Shown here: one piece after another, positions 18,287-26,070 of the stretch
Numbering within the stretch: position 1 is the stretch's first letter
Layout of the letters: every line of letters begins with the position of its first letter
NCBI RefSeq assembly: GCF_000295935.2
Contig: NZ_ALWO02000023.1
Span: 310,001 to 374,000, forward strand
Origin: Indibacter alkaliphilus LW1
Lineage (GTDB): Bacteria; Bacteroidota; Bacteroidia; Cytophagales; Cyclobacteriaceae
Length of the DNA stretch: 64,000 nucleotides
Direction: 5' to 3'
Position numbers and translations under genes: made by a program
The notes under the pieces: model-generated
Seen by the model: the letters and a program-made list of their open reading frames with translations, nothing else
Told to the model about the DNA's origin: nothing
Databases searched by the model: none

Positions 18287-18652
18287 ATGCAACAATCACC
18301 ACCTGTAAGTTTCGAAAAAATAGAAGAAATGACTGAGGGAGACGCTGAGTTCAAATCAGAGTTGATCACAGCAATATATTTTTCATTGCAGGAACTTAGA
18401 GAAAAATACATTGAAGGGGCGGAAAACCAGGACCCTGTAATAATTCAAGAAATTCGCCATAAGGTAAAACCTTCATTATCCTTATTTGATATGGTTCTCT
18501 TAAGTGATATCATACAGGATGGAAAAGAAATTATAGAATCACAAGGTTTCGATGAATCATTCATGGATCACTTTGACAAATTTTTGGATGCTGTACAAGA
18601 TGCTATAGATTATGTCAGGCCCCATGTTGAAGGTATTGAAGATGGGGCCTGA
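18287..18652 (+). CDS. Small Hpt-domain phosphotransfer protein
   Basis: 121 residues, starting six bases after the flavoprotein gene. A four-helix profile is visible with the phosphotransfer motif EIRHKVKPSL, putting the acceptor His at residue 58. The canonical HxLKG is HKVKP here. The preceding helix (GDAEFKSELITAIYFSLQEL) matches the first Hpt helices. A stand-alone Hpt carries phosphate between receiver domains in a multistep phosphorelay, but no hybrid kinase is adjacent. A paralogue lies at 57948. A 9-base inverted repeat (AGGCCCCAT/ATGGGGCCT, 18617-18650) at the end of the gene may help termination towards the convergent gap gene. Confidence 0.8.
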   Translation: MQQSPPVSFEKIEEMTEGDAEFKSELITAIYFSLQELREKYIEGAENQDPVIIQEIRHKVKPSLSLFDMVLLSDIIQDGKEIIESQGFDESFMDHFDKFLDAVQDAIDYVRPHVEGIEDGA

Positions 18653-18659
18653 TTAATTT

Positions 18660-19652
18660 CTAGATTAATTGAATTAGGTCTACAAGCCTATTGGAATAAC
18701 CTGCCTCGTTATCATACCATCCTACTATTTTCACCAGATTTCCTTTGGCAGAGGTCAACCCTGAATCAAAAATACATGAATGCGGGTTCCCAATGATATC
18801 AATGGATACAATTGGTTCATCGACATATTCCACAATCCCTTTTAATTCATTATTCGCTGCTTGGTAAAAAAGTCTATTGACTTCTTCTGTTGTTGTTTCC
18901 TTTTCCAGCTCTACAATCAAATCCGTCAAAGAACCGTCAGGCACAGGTACGCGCATAGCAGAAGCCTCGATTTTTCCTTTTAAATGCGGCAATACGATCT
19001 CCATAGCTTTGGCAGCATGGGTAGTGGTAGGGATGATGGAATAAGCCGCTGCTCTAGCTCTTCTCAAATCCCTATGAGGTGCATCATGCAGGTTTTGATC
19101 ATTGGTATAGGAATGTACTGTGGAGACGAAACCTTTTACAATCCCAAAATGATCATCCAAAAGCTTTACCATAGGGGCAAGGCAATTGGTTGTACAAGAT
19201 GCATTGGAAATGATATCCGATTCATTTTCCAACACTTCGTTGTTAACCCCCAACACAACTGTTGGCACATGATCATCTTTGGAAGGAGCGGTAATGATAA
19301 CCTTTTTTGCTCCAGCTTTTAAATGCCCCTCTGCAAGTTCCCTTTCTGTAAATCTACCTGTTGATTCCAATACTATATCTATACCCAAATCTGCCCAAGG
19401 AATTCTTGAGGGATCTTTTTCTGCAAAAATTTTGATAGTCCTGCCCTTCGTTACAAGATTTCCATCTACTACTGATACTTTGTGCGGATACTTTCCATGA
19501 ATAGAGTCATATTGTATAAGGTGGGCCAAGGTCTCAGGGTCTGTAAGGTCATTTACTGCGATCAGGTCCAGTCCATCTTTTTCCAAAATCAACTTGATGG
19601 CCAACCTGCCTATTCTGCCGCATCCATTCACGGCAATTCTTTTGTTATTCAT
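18660..19652 (-). CDS. gap: Glyceraldehyde-3-phosphate dehydrogenase, type I
   Basis: 330 residues, full length. The Rossmann motif is VNGCGRIGRLAIK. Asp35 in VNDLTDP indicates NAD rather than NADP preference. The catalytic Cys153 lies in SNASCTTNCLAP and His180 in STVHSYTND. It converts glyceraldehyde 3-phosphate, NAD+ and phosphate to 1,3-bisphosphoglycerate in glycolysis, or the reverse in gluconeogenesis. It is convergent with the Hpt gene (7-base gap) and divergent from the tRNA-Glu pair. No pgk or other glycolytic gene is in the window. Confidence 0.97.
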   Translation of the reverse strand: MNNKRIAVNGCGRIGRLAIKLILEKDGLDLIAVNDLTDPETLAHLIQYDSIHGKYPHKVSVVDGNLVTKGRTIKIFAEKDPSRIPWADLGIDIVLESTGRFTERELAEGHLKAGAKKVIITAPSKDDHVPTVVLGVNNEVLENESDIISNASCTTNCLAPMVKLLDDHFGIVKGFVSTVHSYTNDQNLHDAPHRDLRRARAAAYSIIPTTTHAAKAMEIVLPHLKGKIEASAMRVPVPDGSLTDLIVELEKETTTEEVNRLFYQAANNELKGIVEYVDEPIVSIDIIGNPHSCIFDSGLTSAKGNLVKIVGWYDNEAGYSNRLVDLIQLI

Positions 19653-19866
19653 GTGCTTATTTTGAATTTTTTATGTCTTATGAACTCCTGCAAACTGGAT
19701 GAATATTTTTGTATGCCATGAATTGCTCACGTTAGATTTCATGTGATTGTGGGGACTGTTTTGTTGAACTGCGAAATTAATAAAGTTGTTAATTAATGAC
19801 TAAAAATATTTTTCCGGCTAATTTTCAGAGTTTTGGAGAAGGAAACCAAATATTTTTTGGCTGTGT

Positions 19867-19897
19867 TTTGCATTGTAGATTTAAGCCTCTATATTTG
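19867..19897 (+). promoter_or_regulatory. Bacteroidota promoter of the tRNA-Glu genes
   Basis: TTTG at 19867-19870, 19 bases, then TATATTTG at 19890-19897: an exact match to the Bacteroidota consensus TTTG-N(19-21)-TAnnTTTG. Transcription should begin near 19901, where a small hairpin (CACCT 19901-19905, AGGTG 19916-19920) forms the 5' leader before the first tRNA. Confidence 0.85.
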
Positions 19898-19935
19898 CAT
19901 CACCTTACGAAAAAGAGGTGCCCCAAAATCAAAAT

Positions 19936-20007
19936 GGTCGATTCGTCTAGGGGTTAGGACGCATCCCTTTCACGGATGAAACACGGGTTCGATTCCCGTA
20001 TCGACTA
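19936..20007 (+). tRNA. tRNA-Glu (anticodon TTC)
   Basis: 72 bases forming a full cloverleaf. The acceptor is GGTCGAT with ATCGACT (G1-T72 wobble) and discriminator A. The anticodon stem CATCC/GGATG encloses loop CTTTCAC with TTC at 19969-19971. The T arm is ACGGG-TTCGATT-CCCGT. The 3' CCA is not encoded. Confidence 0.97.
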
Positions 20008-20011
20008 CAAG

Positions 20012-20045
20012 AAACACTGAAATTAACTTTCAGTGTTTTCTTTTT
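20012..20045 (+). terminator. Terminator-like hairpin between the two tRNA-Glu genes
   Basis: AAACACTGAAA (20012-20022) pairs with TTTCAGTGTTT (20028-20038) around a 5-base loop, followed by TCTTTTT. It looks like an intrinsic terminator, but the second tRNA starts four bases after the T-rich run, leaving no room for a promoter. Partial readthrough or a processing role is therefore likely. Confidence 0.75.
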
Positions 20046-20049
20046 GAAT

Positions 20050-20121
20050 GGTCCGTTCGTCTAGGGGTTAGGACGCATCCCTTTCACGGATGAAACACGG
20101 GTTCGATTCCCGTACGGACTA
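20050..20121 (+). tRNA. tRNA-Glu (anticodon TTC), second copy
   Basis: 72 bases, anticodon TTC at 20083-20085. The 57-base body (20057-20113) is identical to 19943-19999 of the first copy. Only the acceptor differs: GGTCCGT/ACGGACT instead of GGTCGAT/ATCGACT, with both strands changed so pairing is kept. Discriminator A. Confidence 0.97.
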
Positions 20122-20224
20122 CGACAAATTGATGTTTTTCATCGTTCTGATTGCAGGAAAGCCATTTTTTTGGCATTGCGCATGATGAATTTGTTTTATG
20201 GTTGTTAGTGGTTAAAAGTGAGTG

Positions 20225-20252
20225 AAAACCCGGTCTTCTAGGCCGGGTTTTT
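20225..20252. terminator. Bidirectional terminator
   Basis: AAAACCCGG and CCGGGTTTT with a 9-base loop, T-rich on the plus strand and followed by T-containing sequence on the minus strand. It lies between the tRNA pair and the convergent radical SAM gene. Confidence 0.85.
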
Positions 20253-20256
20253 CATT

Positions 20257-22461
20257 TTATACCAATACCAATCCTTCTTCCTGAAGAATTTCCCAAAGCT
20301 CAGAATCCAAAAAATCTTCAAAATCGCCAAGCTCCTGATTATCAAAAGTATCTTGAAAATCACTTAAAGTCACCTCTTTCTTTCCTAAAACAGGAACACA
20401 GATTCTGAGCATAAAAATCACCTTTTCTCCTATTTCTTTGTCTATCTGAATTTCCTTGACTTGGGACTTGCTTGTAAAAATAAGCTTCCAATTTTCCTTT
20501 TGTTTTCCTTTTCTATGGGTAAAAAACATTTCCATTTCAGGAAGGCTGCTAAGCCACAGCAATTTTGCACTCGGTTTAATTATCAAGGAAGATTCCTGCT
20601 GTATAGCTTTCCAAATGAAGTTTTTAGGAACAGTTGTTCTTGGGATTTTAAACCCAAACCATTCTTGAAGAGAGAAATCATACCCTACACCATGCATAAA
20701 ATTGAAGAGTGATTTTTTCAAACCTTCGCTGAACTTTTCATGGACAGCTCCCTTTGGATCTTCATGGGCCAGATCATTATCTGCAAAAAGTCCCTTTCCA
20801 GGACCTACCCGAAGCACCTCATAAGCTTCAGGTCTCATCCCGATCGGGGCATGGGAAGTCATGGCAAATAAATGCCAGAAGCCAGATTGCAGCACATTAT
20901 TCATAAACAATTGTCTGACCATCTCCAGACTATCAATGGTCTCCTGTTCTGTCTGTGTGGGAAAGCCATACATCAAATATGCATGAACCATGATGCCCGA
21001 ATCTGTAAAATTATGTGCAACCCTCGCAACTTGGGATACGGTAACCCCTTTTTCCATCAAAGTAAGTAAGCGGTCAGAGGCCACTTCCAGACCTCCGGAA
21101 ACCGCAATGCAGCCTGATGCTTTCAAAAGTCTGCAAAGATCTAATGTAAACCTCTCTTCAAACCGTATATTGGTCCACCAGCTAATCTTTAATTTCCTTT
21201 TGAGAATTTCAATGGCCAATTCACGCATCAAAGCAGGGGGCGCCGCCTCATCTACAAAATGAAATCCGGTCTCACCAGTTTGATCCATCAGCTCTTCAAT
21301 CCTATCACAAAGAATTGAGGCATTAACAGGCTCATAGTTTTTGATATAATCCAGGGAAATATCACAAAAAGTACATTTCTTCCAATAGCAACCATGTGCC
21401 ATTGTCAGCTTGTTCCAGCGTCCATCTGACCACAACCTGTGCATGGGATTGGCCATCTCGATCACTGATAAATATTTTTTCAAAGGCAAACCTGTATAAT
21501 CAGGTGTACCTGTTCTGCTGAAAGATATATCAGCTTCTTTTCCTCCGTTTATATATTTCACCTCACCATCAAGGCAAACAAAAGTCCTTTTCAGTGCATT
21601 TGAAGCTCTTTTTCCTTCCAAAAACTCCAAAAGGCAAGTAAGAGGACGCTCACCATCATCGAGGGTTACAAAATCTAGATATTTAAAAACCCTAGGCTCC
21701 TTCAACGACCTCAACTCTGTATTTGGATAGCCTCCTCCCATGGCAATTTTGATTTGAGGGTATTTTTCTTTGATATATTTCCCTGCTCTCAACCCTGCAT
21801 AAAGATTTCCTGGAAAAGGGACCGAAAAACAAACCAAATCGGGTAATTCCTCAGCCAAAAGCTCCTCCAAGACTTCAAATAAGAAAAGATCTGTAAAACT
21901 TGGATTTTGCTGCAATACTGTTTCTATGGGGTCAAAATGAACAGCGGATCTACCAAGCCTTTCCGCATACCTGCTAAAACCAAAATTAGGATCCAGGCAT
22001 TCCTGAATCAGGTCTCCCAGATCCTCTAAATAAAGAGTTGCCAGATGCCTTGCCTTATCCTGTAAACCCAAAGTACCAAAAGCCCATTCTAAATCTTCCA
22101 AGGTCTCAAAACGCGAAGCTCTGGGCAGAAATTCTTCATCACATATATTATAGGCCAAAGTCGGATTCTTGAACTGTAAAAACCCGATTACAGGTTCAAT
22201 GGTCGTCAAATACTCATACCTAAGCCGGAGAATACGTTTGGCATTTTTGGAGTATTTTCCAATATCATTGACTAAAATGGAATTGAACACCTTCTCAAGG
22301 CCAGCTTTGGAAAACATCTTTAAAATCACATTTATTCCAAGATCAGCCTGCCTGGAAGGGATTTGAATTGTATTCAAATAACCTTTGATATAAGCAGTAG
22401 AAGGGTAGGGGGTATTGAGTTGGGTAAACGGTGGAGTAAGAAGGAGTATGGATTTGGACAC
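20257..22461 (-). CDS. B12-binding-type radical SAM protein
   Basis: 734 residues. The N-terminal half has a cobalamin-binding-like Rossmann region (LPDLVCFSVPFPGNLYAGL, then IKIAMGGGYPNT), without a clear DxHxxG histidine. The radical SAM core begins at AHGCYWKKCTFCD with cysteines 358, 363 and 366, spaced C-x4-C-x2-C rather than the usual C-x3-C-x2-C. The barrel continues with GGLEVASDRLLTLMEKGVTV and MVHAYLMYGFPTQTEQET. The C-terminal 150 residues are unassigned. It should cleave SAM to a 5'-deoxyadenosyl radical, but its substrate is unknown. It stands alone between terminators. No partner gene hints at a pathway. Confidence 0.85.
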   Translation of the reverse strand: MSKSILLLTPPFTQLNTPYPSTAYIKGYLNTIQIPSRQADLGINVILKMFSKAGLEKVFNSILVNDIGKYSKNAKRILRLRYEYLTTIEPVIGFLQFKNPTLAYNICDEEFLPRASRFETLEDLEWAFGTLGLQDKARHLATLYLEDLGDLIQECLDPNFGFSRYAERLGRSAVHFDPIETVLQQNPSFTDLFLFEVLEELLAEELPDLVCFSVPFPGNLYAGLRAGKYIKEKYPQIKIAMGGGYPNTELRSLKEPRVFKYLDFVTLDDGERPLTCLLEFLEGKRASNALKRTFVCLDGEVKYINGGKEADISFSRTGTPDYTGLPLKKYLSVIEMANPMHRLWSDGRWNKLTMAHGCYWKKCTFCDISLDYIKNYEPVNASILCDRIEELMDQTGETGFHFVDEAAPPALMRELAIEILKRKLKISWWTNIRFEERFTLDLCRLLKASGCIAVSGGLEVASDRLLTLMEKGVTVSQVARVAHNFTDSGIMVHAYLMYGFPTQTEQETIDSLEMVRQLFMNNVLQSGFWHLFAMTSHAPIGMRPEAYEVLRVGPGKGLFADNDLAHEDPKGAVHEKFSEGLKKSLFNFMHGVGYDFSLQEWFGFKIPRTTVPKNFIWKAIQQESSLIIKPSAKLLWLSSLPEMEMFFTHRKGKQKENWKLIFTSKSQVKEIQIDKEIGEKVIFMLRICVPVLGKKEVTLSDFQDTFDNQELGDFEDFLDSELWEILQEEGLVLV

Positions 22462-22513
22462 TTAATTTTAATTTGCTACAAATTTGGTGAATTTTTATGG
22501 ACAATAGGAAAAA

Positions 22514-22546
22514 ATAAAGGCAAAAGCGACTCGCTTTTGCCTTTAT
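22514..22546 (-). terminator. Strong terminator of the M14 peptidase gene
   Basis: A perfect 16-base inverted repeat (ATAAAGGCAAAAGCGA and its complement) around a single central base. Read on the minus strand it ends in a run of T and follows the peptidase stop codon. Confidence 0.88.
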
Positions 22547-22564
22547 GCAGTTATCCATTAAATC

Positions 22565-25105
22565 TTAAATCTTATTCCCAAAGAAAATAGCGTTGAAGAA
22601 GAGCTTGTTTGTTCCAAACCAGGTTCCTCTAAAATTCGGGTTATCGATAAAATGTATAACCCTACCATTACCAACAGGACTCACCAATACACTTGCGCTC
22701 TGTTTGATTTTTTCAAGGTTGGAAGGAGAAATATAACCACCCATCAAAGGGTTTTCAGCATATCTGACAGGGGTTTGGTATTTATCCTTAGAAGGTTTGA
22801 AGAAAATTGTAGAGTTTCGGTAAACAGGAATTTCCCCACTTCTATATCCAAATCCTAAAGGATGTGTAATGTCCAATTTCCCTTTGTAAATGCTGCCGCC
22901 GATGGCTTTTGCCCCTTCAAAGTCTCTTCTGTTGCCAAAAGAAACAAAATCGGGATCTTTTACGGTTTCCAATTGAAGGTCTTCTTCTTTAACGATTTCT
23001 TGGGATTGCAACCATTGACTGGCCATTCTAAGTGAAATAATGGTTCCGCCACGGTTAAGCCAGTCTTTGATATGTGCTATCTGAGAAATAGAAAGTGCCG
23101 AAAAATTACCGGAAGGAAGGATAAGGGTATTGTAATCGTATAAATTAACCCTACCAAATAAACTGATATCCACTTTGGAAATAGGCATTCCTACTTTCGT
23201 ATCCATCAAATGCCATATTTCTCCAGCTTCATATTGTGAAGTGCCTTGTCCGATGAGCATGATTACTTTTGGTACTTGAATGGCAGATACATTGTTGCTT
23301 CCCAAGTCTATGCCCTTGACGGCAAAACCTGTTGTGGTAGCAAAAACAGGCACCCCTGATTTTTCAGAAGCGGATTTAAGTATTTCATGAAGTTTGGAAT
23401 CATCCAATTTTTGGAAAGCGGTAGGAATGACCAATGTTCCAGCTGGAAACTCCTTTTCGCCTGTTATGGTATTTGAAGTAAATTCCTTAGCTGAAGTCTC
23501 GACATGAATACCTGCCTCCTGTAATTGATGGAGGAGCTTTGGAGCAAAATAATCACTCCAGTCTACTAGGTATGCTACGTATTTTCCATCCTGAGGAAAT
23601 TCAACAACCCGATCAGGCAAAGCTGTAATTTGTTCTCCCATAGTAACTGTTCCCTGAGCTGCATACGGAATGCCATAAGCCAGTGCCATTGTCCAGGAGG
23701 AAGCATCATAAAATACAGAATCAGCAAATTCAGTTACTTTTTCAAACATCGACCTGACCATCCTGTATTGAGGTTGTTCAGTAGGGACTACCCAGGATTT
23801 ACCCTTTTGAAACTGTTGGCCCTCCAAGGATATATCTCTGGTATTTTCATAAACTTTAATTTTATGATCTAGTAATAATTTTAAGAAAAGTCTATTTCTG
23901 GATTCATCATACAAGTCTCCAAAAACATAAGATTTTGTTCGGCTGCTATTTGCTTCAGATACGGCTGTTTGGAAAAATTCTCTCAAATACCGGTGCATAT
24001 ATTCGCGCTCTCTGACACCTGCTTCCATGGTTGCAATAGAAGTCTTCAGCTGATTTTTGATTGTGAATTCAAAAGTGATATCTCCTCTTTGGGAGGCCTG
24101 AATATGACCTCTTGAAGAACCTTGTTCAAAAACCAGCCCAAGACCTCCCTGAATGTCTGGATAAGTAGATCCATAGCCAGGATAACTGTTATCAAATACC
24201 TCTTTGGTCCAATATAAAGAACCTATTTCATCCAAAGCTTTGGCAAAATAGCCGGCAAATTTACTATTGATTTCCTCATAGTTTTTTCTGGGAACCACTG
24301 GGTTTTCAGAGCTGAAGGCTTTGGTAGGTTCAAAGAAATAAGTGCTATTGGTACCCATTTCATGGAAATCCCCAACCACGTTTGGATACCAGCTGTGGTA
24401 CCATTCGATCTTTTTCTGAAGTTCAACATGGGCCAGGGGAAGCCAGTCTCTGTTCAAATCAAACCAATAGTGATTTACCCTTCCTGAAGGCCAAATTTCG
24501 TTATGCTCCCTGTCTAAAGGATCGGCAACTGGCGGGAATCCCTTATGCATATTTGCCCAATTGGTGTGTCTGTCCCTGCCATCAGGGTTGATGGCAGGGT
24601 CGATCATCACAACAGCATTATTTCTGATTTCCCCGGCCAATTCCGACTTTGAAGCCAAAAGCCAATAAGCTGTCAATATAGAAGCTTCGCCTCCTGAGGG
24701 TTCATTGCCATGCACACTGTATGCCAAATTGATAATGGCCGGCATTCCTGAAACATCCGGCATATTTTGATTCGGGTCAACAAGTTTGATGTGATTCTGG
24801 CGGATATTTTCCAGGTTCTGTATGTTATCAGACTTACTGATCACCAATACTACGAGGGGTCTTAATTGATTGGTGTAGCCTATGGTTTTCAGTTCAGCCA
24901 TAGGGGAGACCTCAGCTAATTTCTCAAAGTAGGCCACCAGTCTGTCATACCTGGTATGCCATTCTCCGATTTCGTAGCCTAAATAGGATTGTGGGCTTGG
25001 AATAGCTGAATCAAATTCTTCTCCGGGAAAATAATAATCTATCTGTGCTTGGGAAGAAATGCAAAAGCAAGCCACAGAGAGTAGGGTGAGTAAATATTTT
25101 TTCAT
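22565..25105 (-). CDS. Exported M14-family zinc carboxypeptidase
   Basis: 846 residues from the MKKYLL start; two more upstream codons are possible. A signal peptide (KKYLLTLLSVACFCISSQAQ) is followed by the M14 domain. Numbering from the longer form, the zinc ligands are His134 and Glu137 in VHGNEPSGGEAS and His250 in GDFHEMGTNS, and the general base is Glu329 in GLVFEQGSSRG. The remaining C-terminal 450 residues include a region resembling a class I glutamine-amidotransferase-like fold (PKVIMLIGQGTSQYEAGEIW), typical for this long Bacteroidota subfamily. It should trim C-terminal residues from peptides in the periplasm or outside the cell. Terminated by the hairpin at 22514. Confidence 0.9.
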   Translation of the reverse strand: MKKYLLTLLSVACFCISSQAQIDYYFPGEEFDSAIPSPQSYLGYEIGEWHTRYDRLVAYFEKLAEVSPMAELKTIGYTNQLRPLVVLVISKSDNIQNLENIRQNHIKLVDPNQNMPDVSGMPAIINLAYSVHGNEPSGGEASILTAYWLLASKSELAGEIRNNAVVMIDPAINPDGRDRHTNWANMHKGFPPVADPLDREHNEIWPSGRVNHYWFDLNRDWLPLAHVELQKKIEWYHSWYPNVVGDFHEMGTNSTYFFEPTKAFSSENPVVPRKNYEEINSKFAGYFAKALDEIGSLYWTKEVFDNSYPGYGSTYPDIQGGLGLVFEQGSSRGHIQASQRGDITFEFTIKNQLKTSIATMEAGVREREYMHRYLREFFQTAVSEANSSRTKSYVFGDLYDESRNRLFLKLLLDHKIKVYENTRDISLEGQQFQKGKSWVVPTEQPQYRMVRSMFEKVTEFADSVFYDASSWTMALAYGIPYAAQGTVTMGEQITALPDRVVEFPQDGKYVAYLVDWSDYFAPKLLHQLQEAGIHVETSAKEFTSNTITGEKEFPAGTLVIPTAFQKLDDSKLHEILKSASEKSGVPVFATTTGFAVKGIDLGSNNVSAIQVPKVIMLIGQGTSQYEAGEIWHLMDTKVGMPISKVDISLFGRVNLYDYNTLILPSGNFSALSISQIAHIKDWLNRGGTIISLRMASQWLQSQEIVKEEDLQLETVKDPDFVSFGNRRDFEGAKAIGGSIYKGKLDITHPLGFGYRSGEIPVYRNSTIFFKPSKDKYQTPVRYAENPLMGGYISPSNLEKIKQSASVLVSPVGNGRVIHFIDNPNFRGTWFGTNKLFFNAIFFGNKI

Positions 25106-25229
25106 ATGCATTTAATTTATTTAAATCTAAGTTGATTATTGAATTTGGAAAACCTAAAATCCATTAACGGTTTTTGAATGCCTAAGAATTGCTTTAATTT
25201 GAGAGCGATTTAAAAAAACCAATAAACCT

Positions 25230-25991
25230 ATGAACAAAAGTTTAAAACTTTCTTTGGCCTGCCTTGCTTTTTTGACCGTAGGTCAGGCTTTCTCCCAACA
25301 AAAAGACATCAAGCTACCGCCAGAAGCTACAGAGTTTTGGGAGCCTGTAGTCAGGCAGATCACACCAGGAGAACAAAACCACATGGCTCCGTCTGATGCA
25401 ATTGTAATATTTGATGGAACGAGTTTAGATGGATTTGTATCGGCAAAGGATGGTAGCAGTCCAGCTCCATGGAAACTTGAAAACGGTGTGATGACTGTGA
25501 CACCTAGAACAGGGGATGTTCAGACAAAAGAAAAGTTTGGTGACATGCAGCTGCATATTGAATGGTCTGCTCCAACAGAGATCAAAGGAGAAGGACAGGG
25601 GAGAGGTAATTCCGGTATTTTCCTCATGTCCCATTATGAAGTTCAGGTTTTGGATTCCTACGAAAGCAGGACTTACTCCAATGGACAGGCTGCAAGTATT
25701 TATAAGCAAACACCACCTTTGGTCAATGCCATGAAAAAACCTGGTGAATGGAATACATATGATATTTATTTCACTGCGCCAAGGTTCAATGCTGATGGTA
25801 TGGTGGTGGCACCTGCAAGGGTTACAGTGGTTCACAACGGAGTTTTAGTTCAGAACAATGTTGAAATCAAAGGTCCCACTGAATACATTGGAATTCCGAA
25901 CTATAAAGCACATGACAATGCCTTACCAATTAAGCTCCAGGATCATGGAGACTTAGTGAAATTTAGAAATATCTGGGTTAGAAAGCTGTAG
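25230..25991 (+). CDS. DUF1080 (3-keto-disaccharide hydrolase-like) protein
   Basis: 253 residues with a signal peptide ending AFSQQ. Family landmarks are IVIFDGTSLDGFVSAKDGS, GNSGIFLMSHYEVQVLDSY and the C-terminal LQDHGDLVKFRNIWVRKL. DUF1080 is a concanavalin-like beta-sandwich found in sugar-processing proteins, with 3-keto-glycoside hydrolase activity shown for members. It is probably periplasmic and acts on oxidised or modified glycosides. It is monocistronic, with its own terminator. The oxidoreductase at 36375 belongs to a class that can make keto-sugars but is 10 kb away, so a link is speculative. Confidence 0.9.
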   Translation: MNKSLKLSLACLAFLTVGQAFSQQKDIKLPPEATEFWEPVVRQITPGEQNHMAPSDAIVIFDGTSLDGFVSAKDGSSPAPWKLENGVMTVTPRTGDVQTKEKFGDMQLHIEWSAPTEIKGEGQGRGNSGIFLMSHYEVQVLDSYESRTYSNGQAASIYKQTPPLVNAMKKPGEWNTYDIYFTAPRFNADGMVVAPARVTVVHNGVLVQNNVEIKGPTEYIGIPNYKAHDNALPIKLQDHGDLVKFRNIWVRKL

Positions 25992-26031
25992 GATTGTAGG
26001 TCTTAGATAGTAGATTAAAGATTGTAGATTT
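25992..26031. repeat. Degenerate gattgtaga-type repeat
   Basis: Short imperfect units (ggattgtagg, tagatagtagat, gattgtagattt) between a stop codon and a terminator. Composition resembles the spacer at 3595-3747. No coding potential. Confidence 0.45.
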
Positions 26032-26069
26032 ACGCCAACTTTGTATGCATACATGGTTGGCGTTTTTTT
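26032..26069 (+). terminator. Terminator between DUF1080 and SLC13 genes
   Basis: ACGCCAAC (26032-26039) pairs with GTTGGCGT (26056-26063), then TTTTTT. The loop contains a second palindrome, TGTATGCATACA. Confidence 0.85.
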
Positions 26070-26070
26070 A

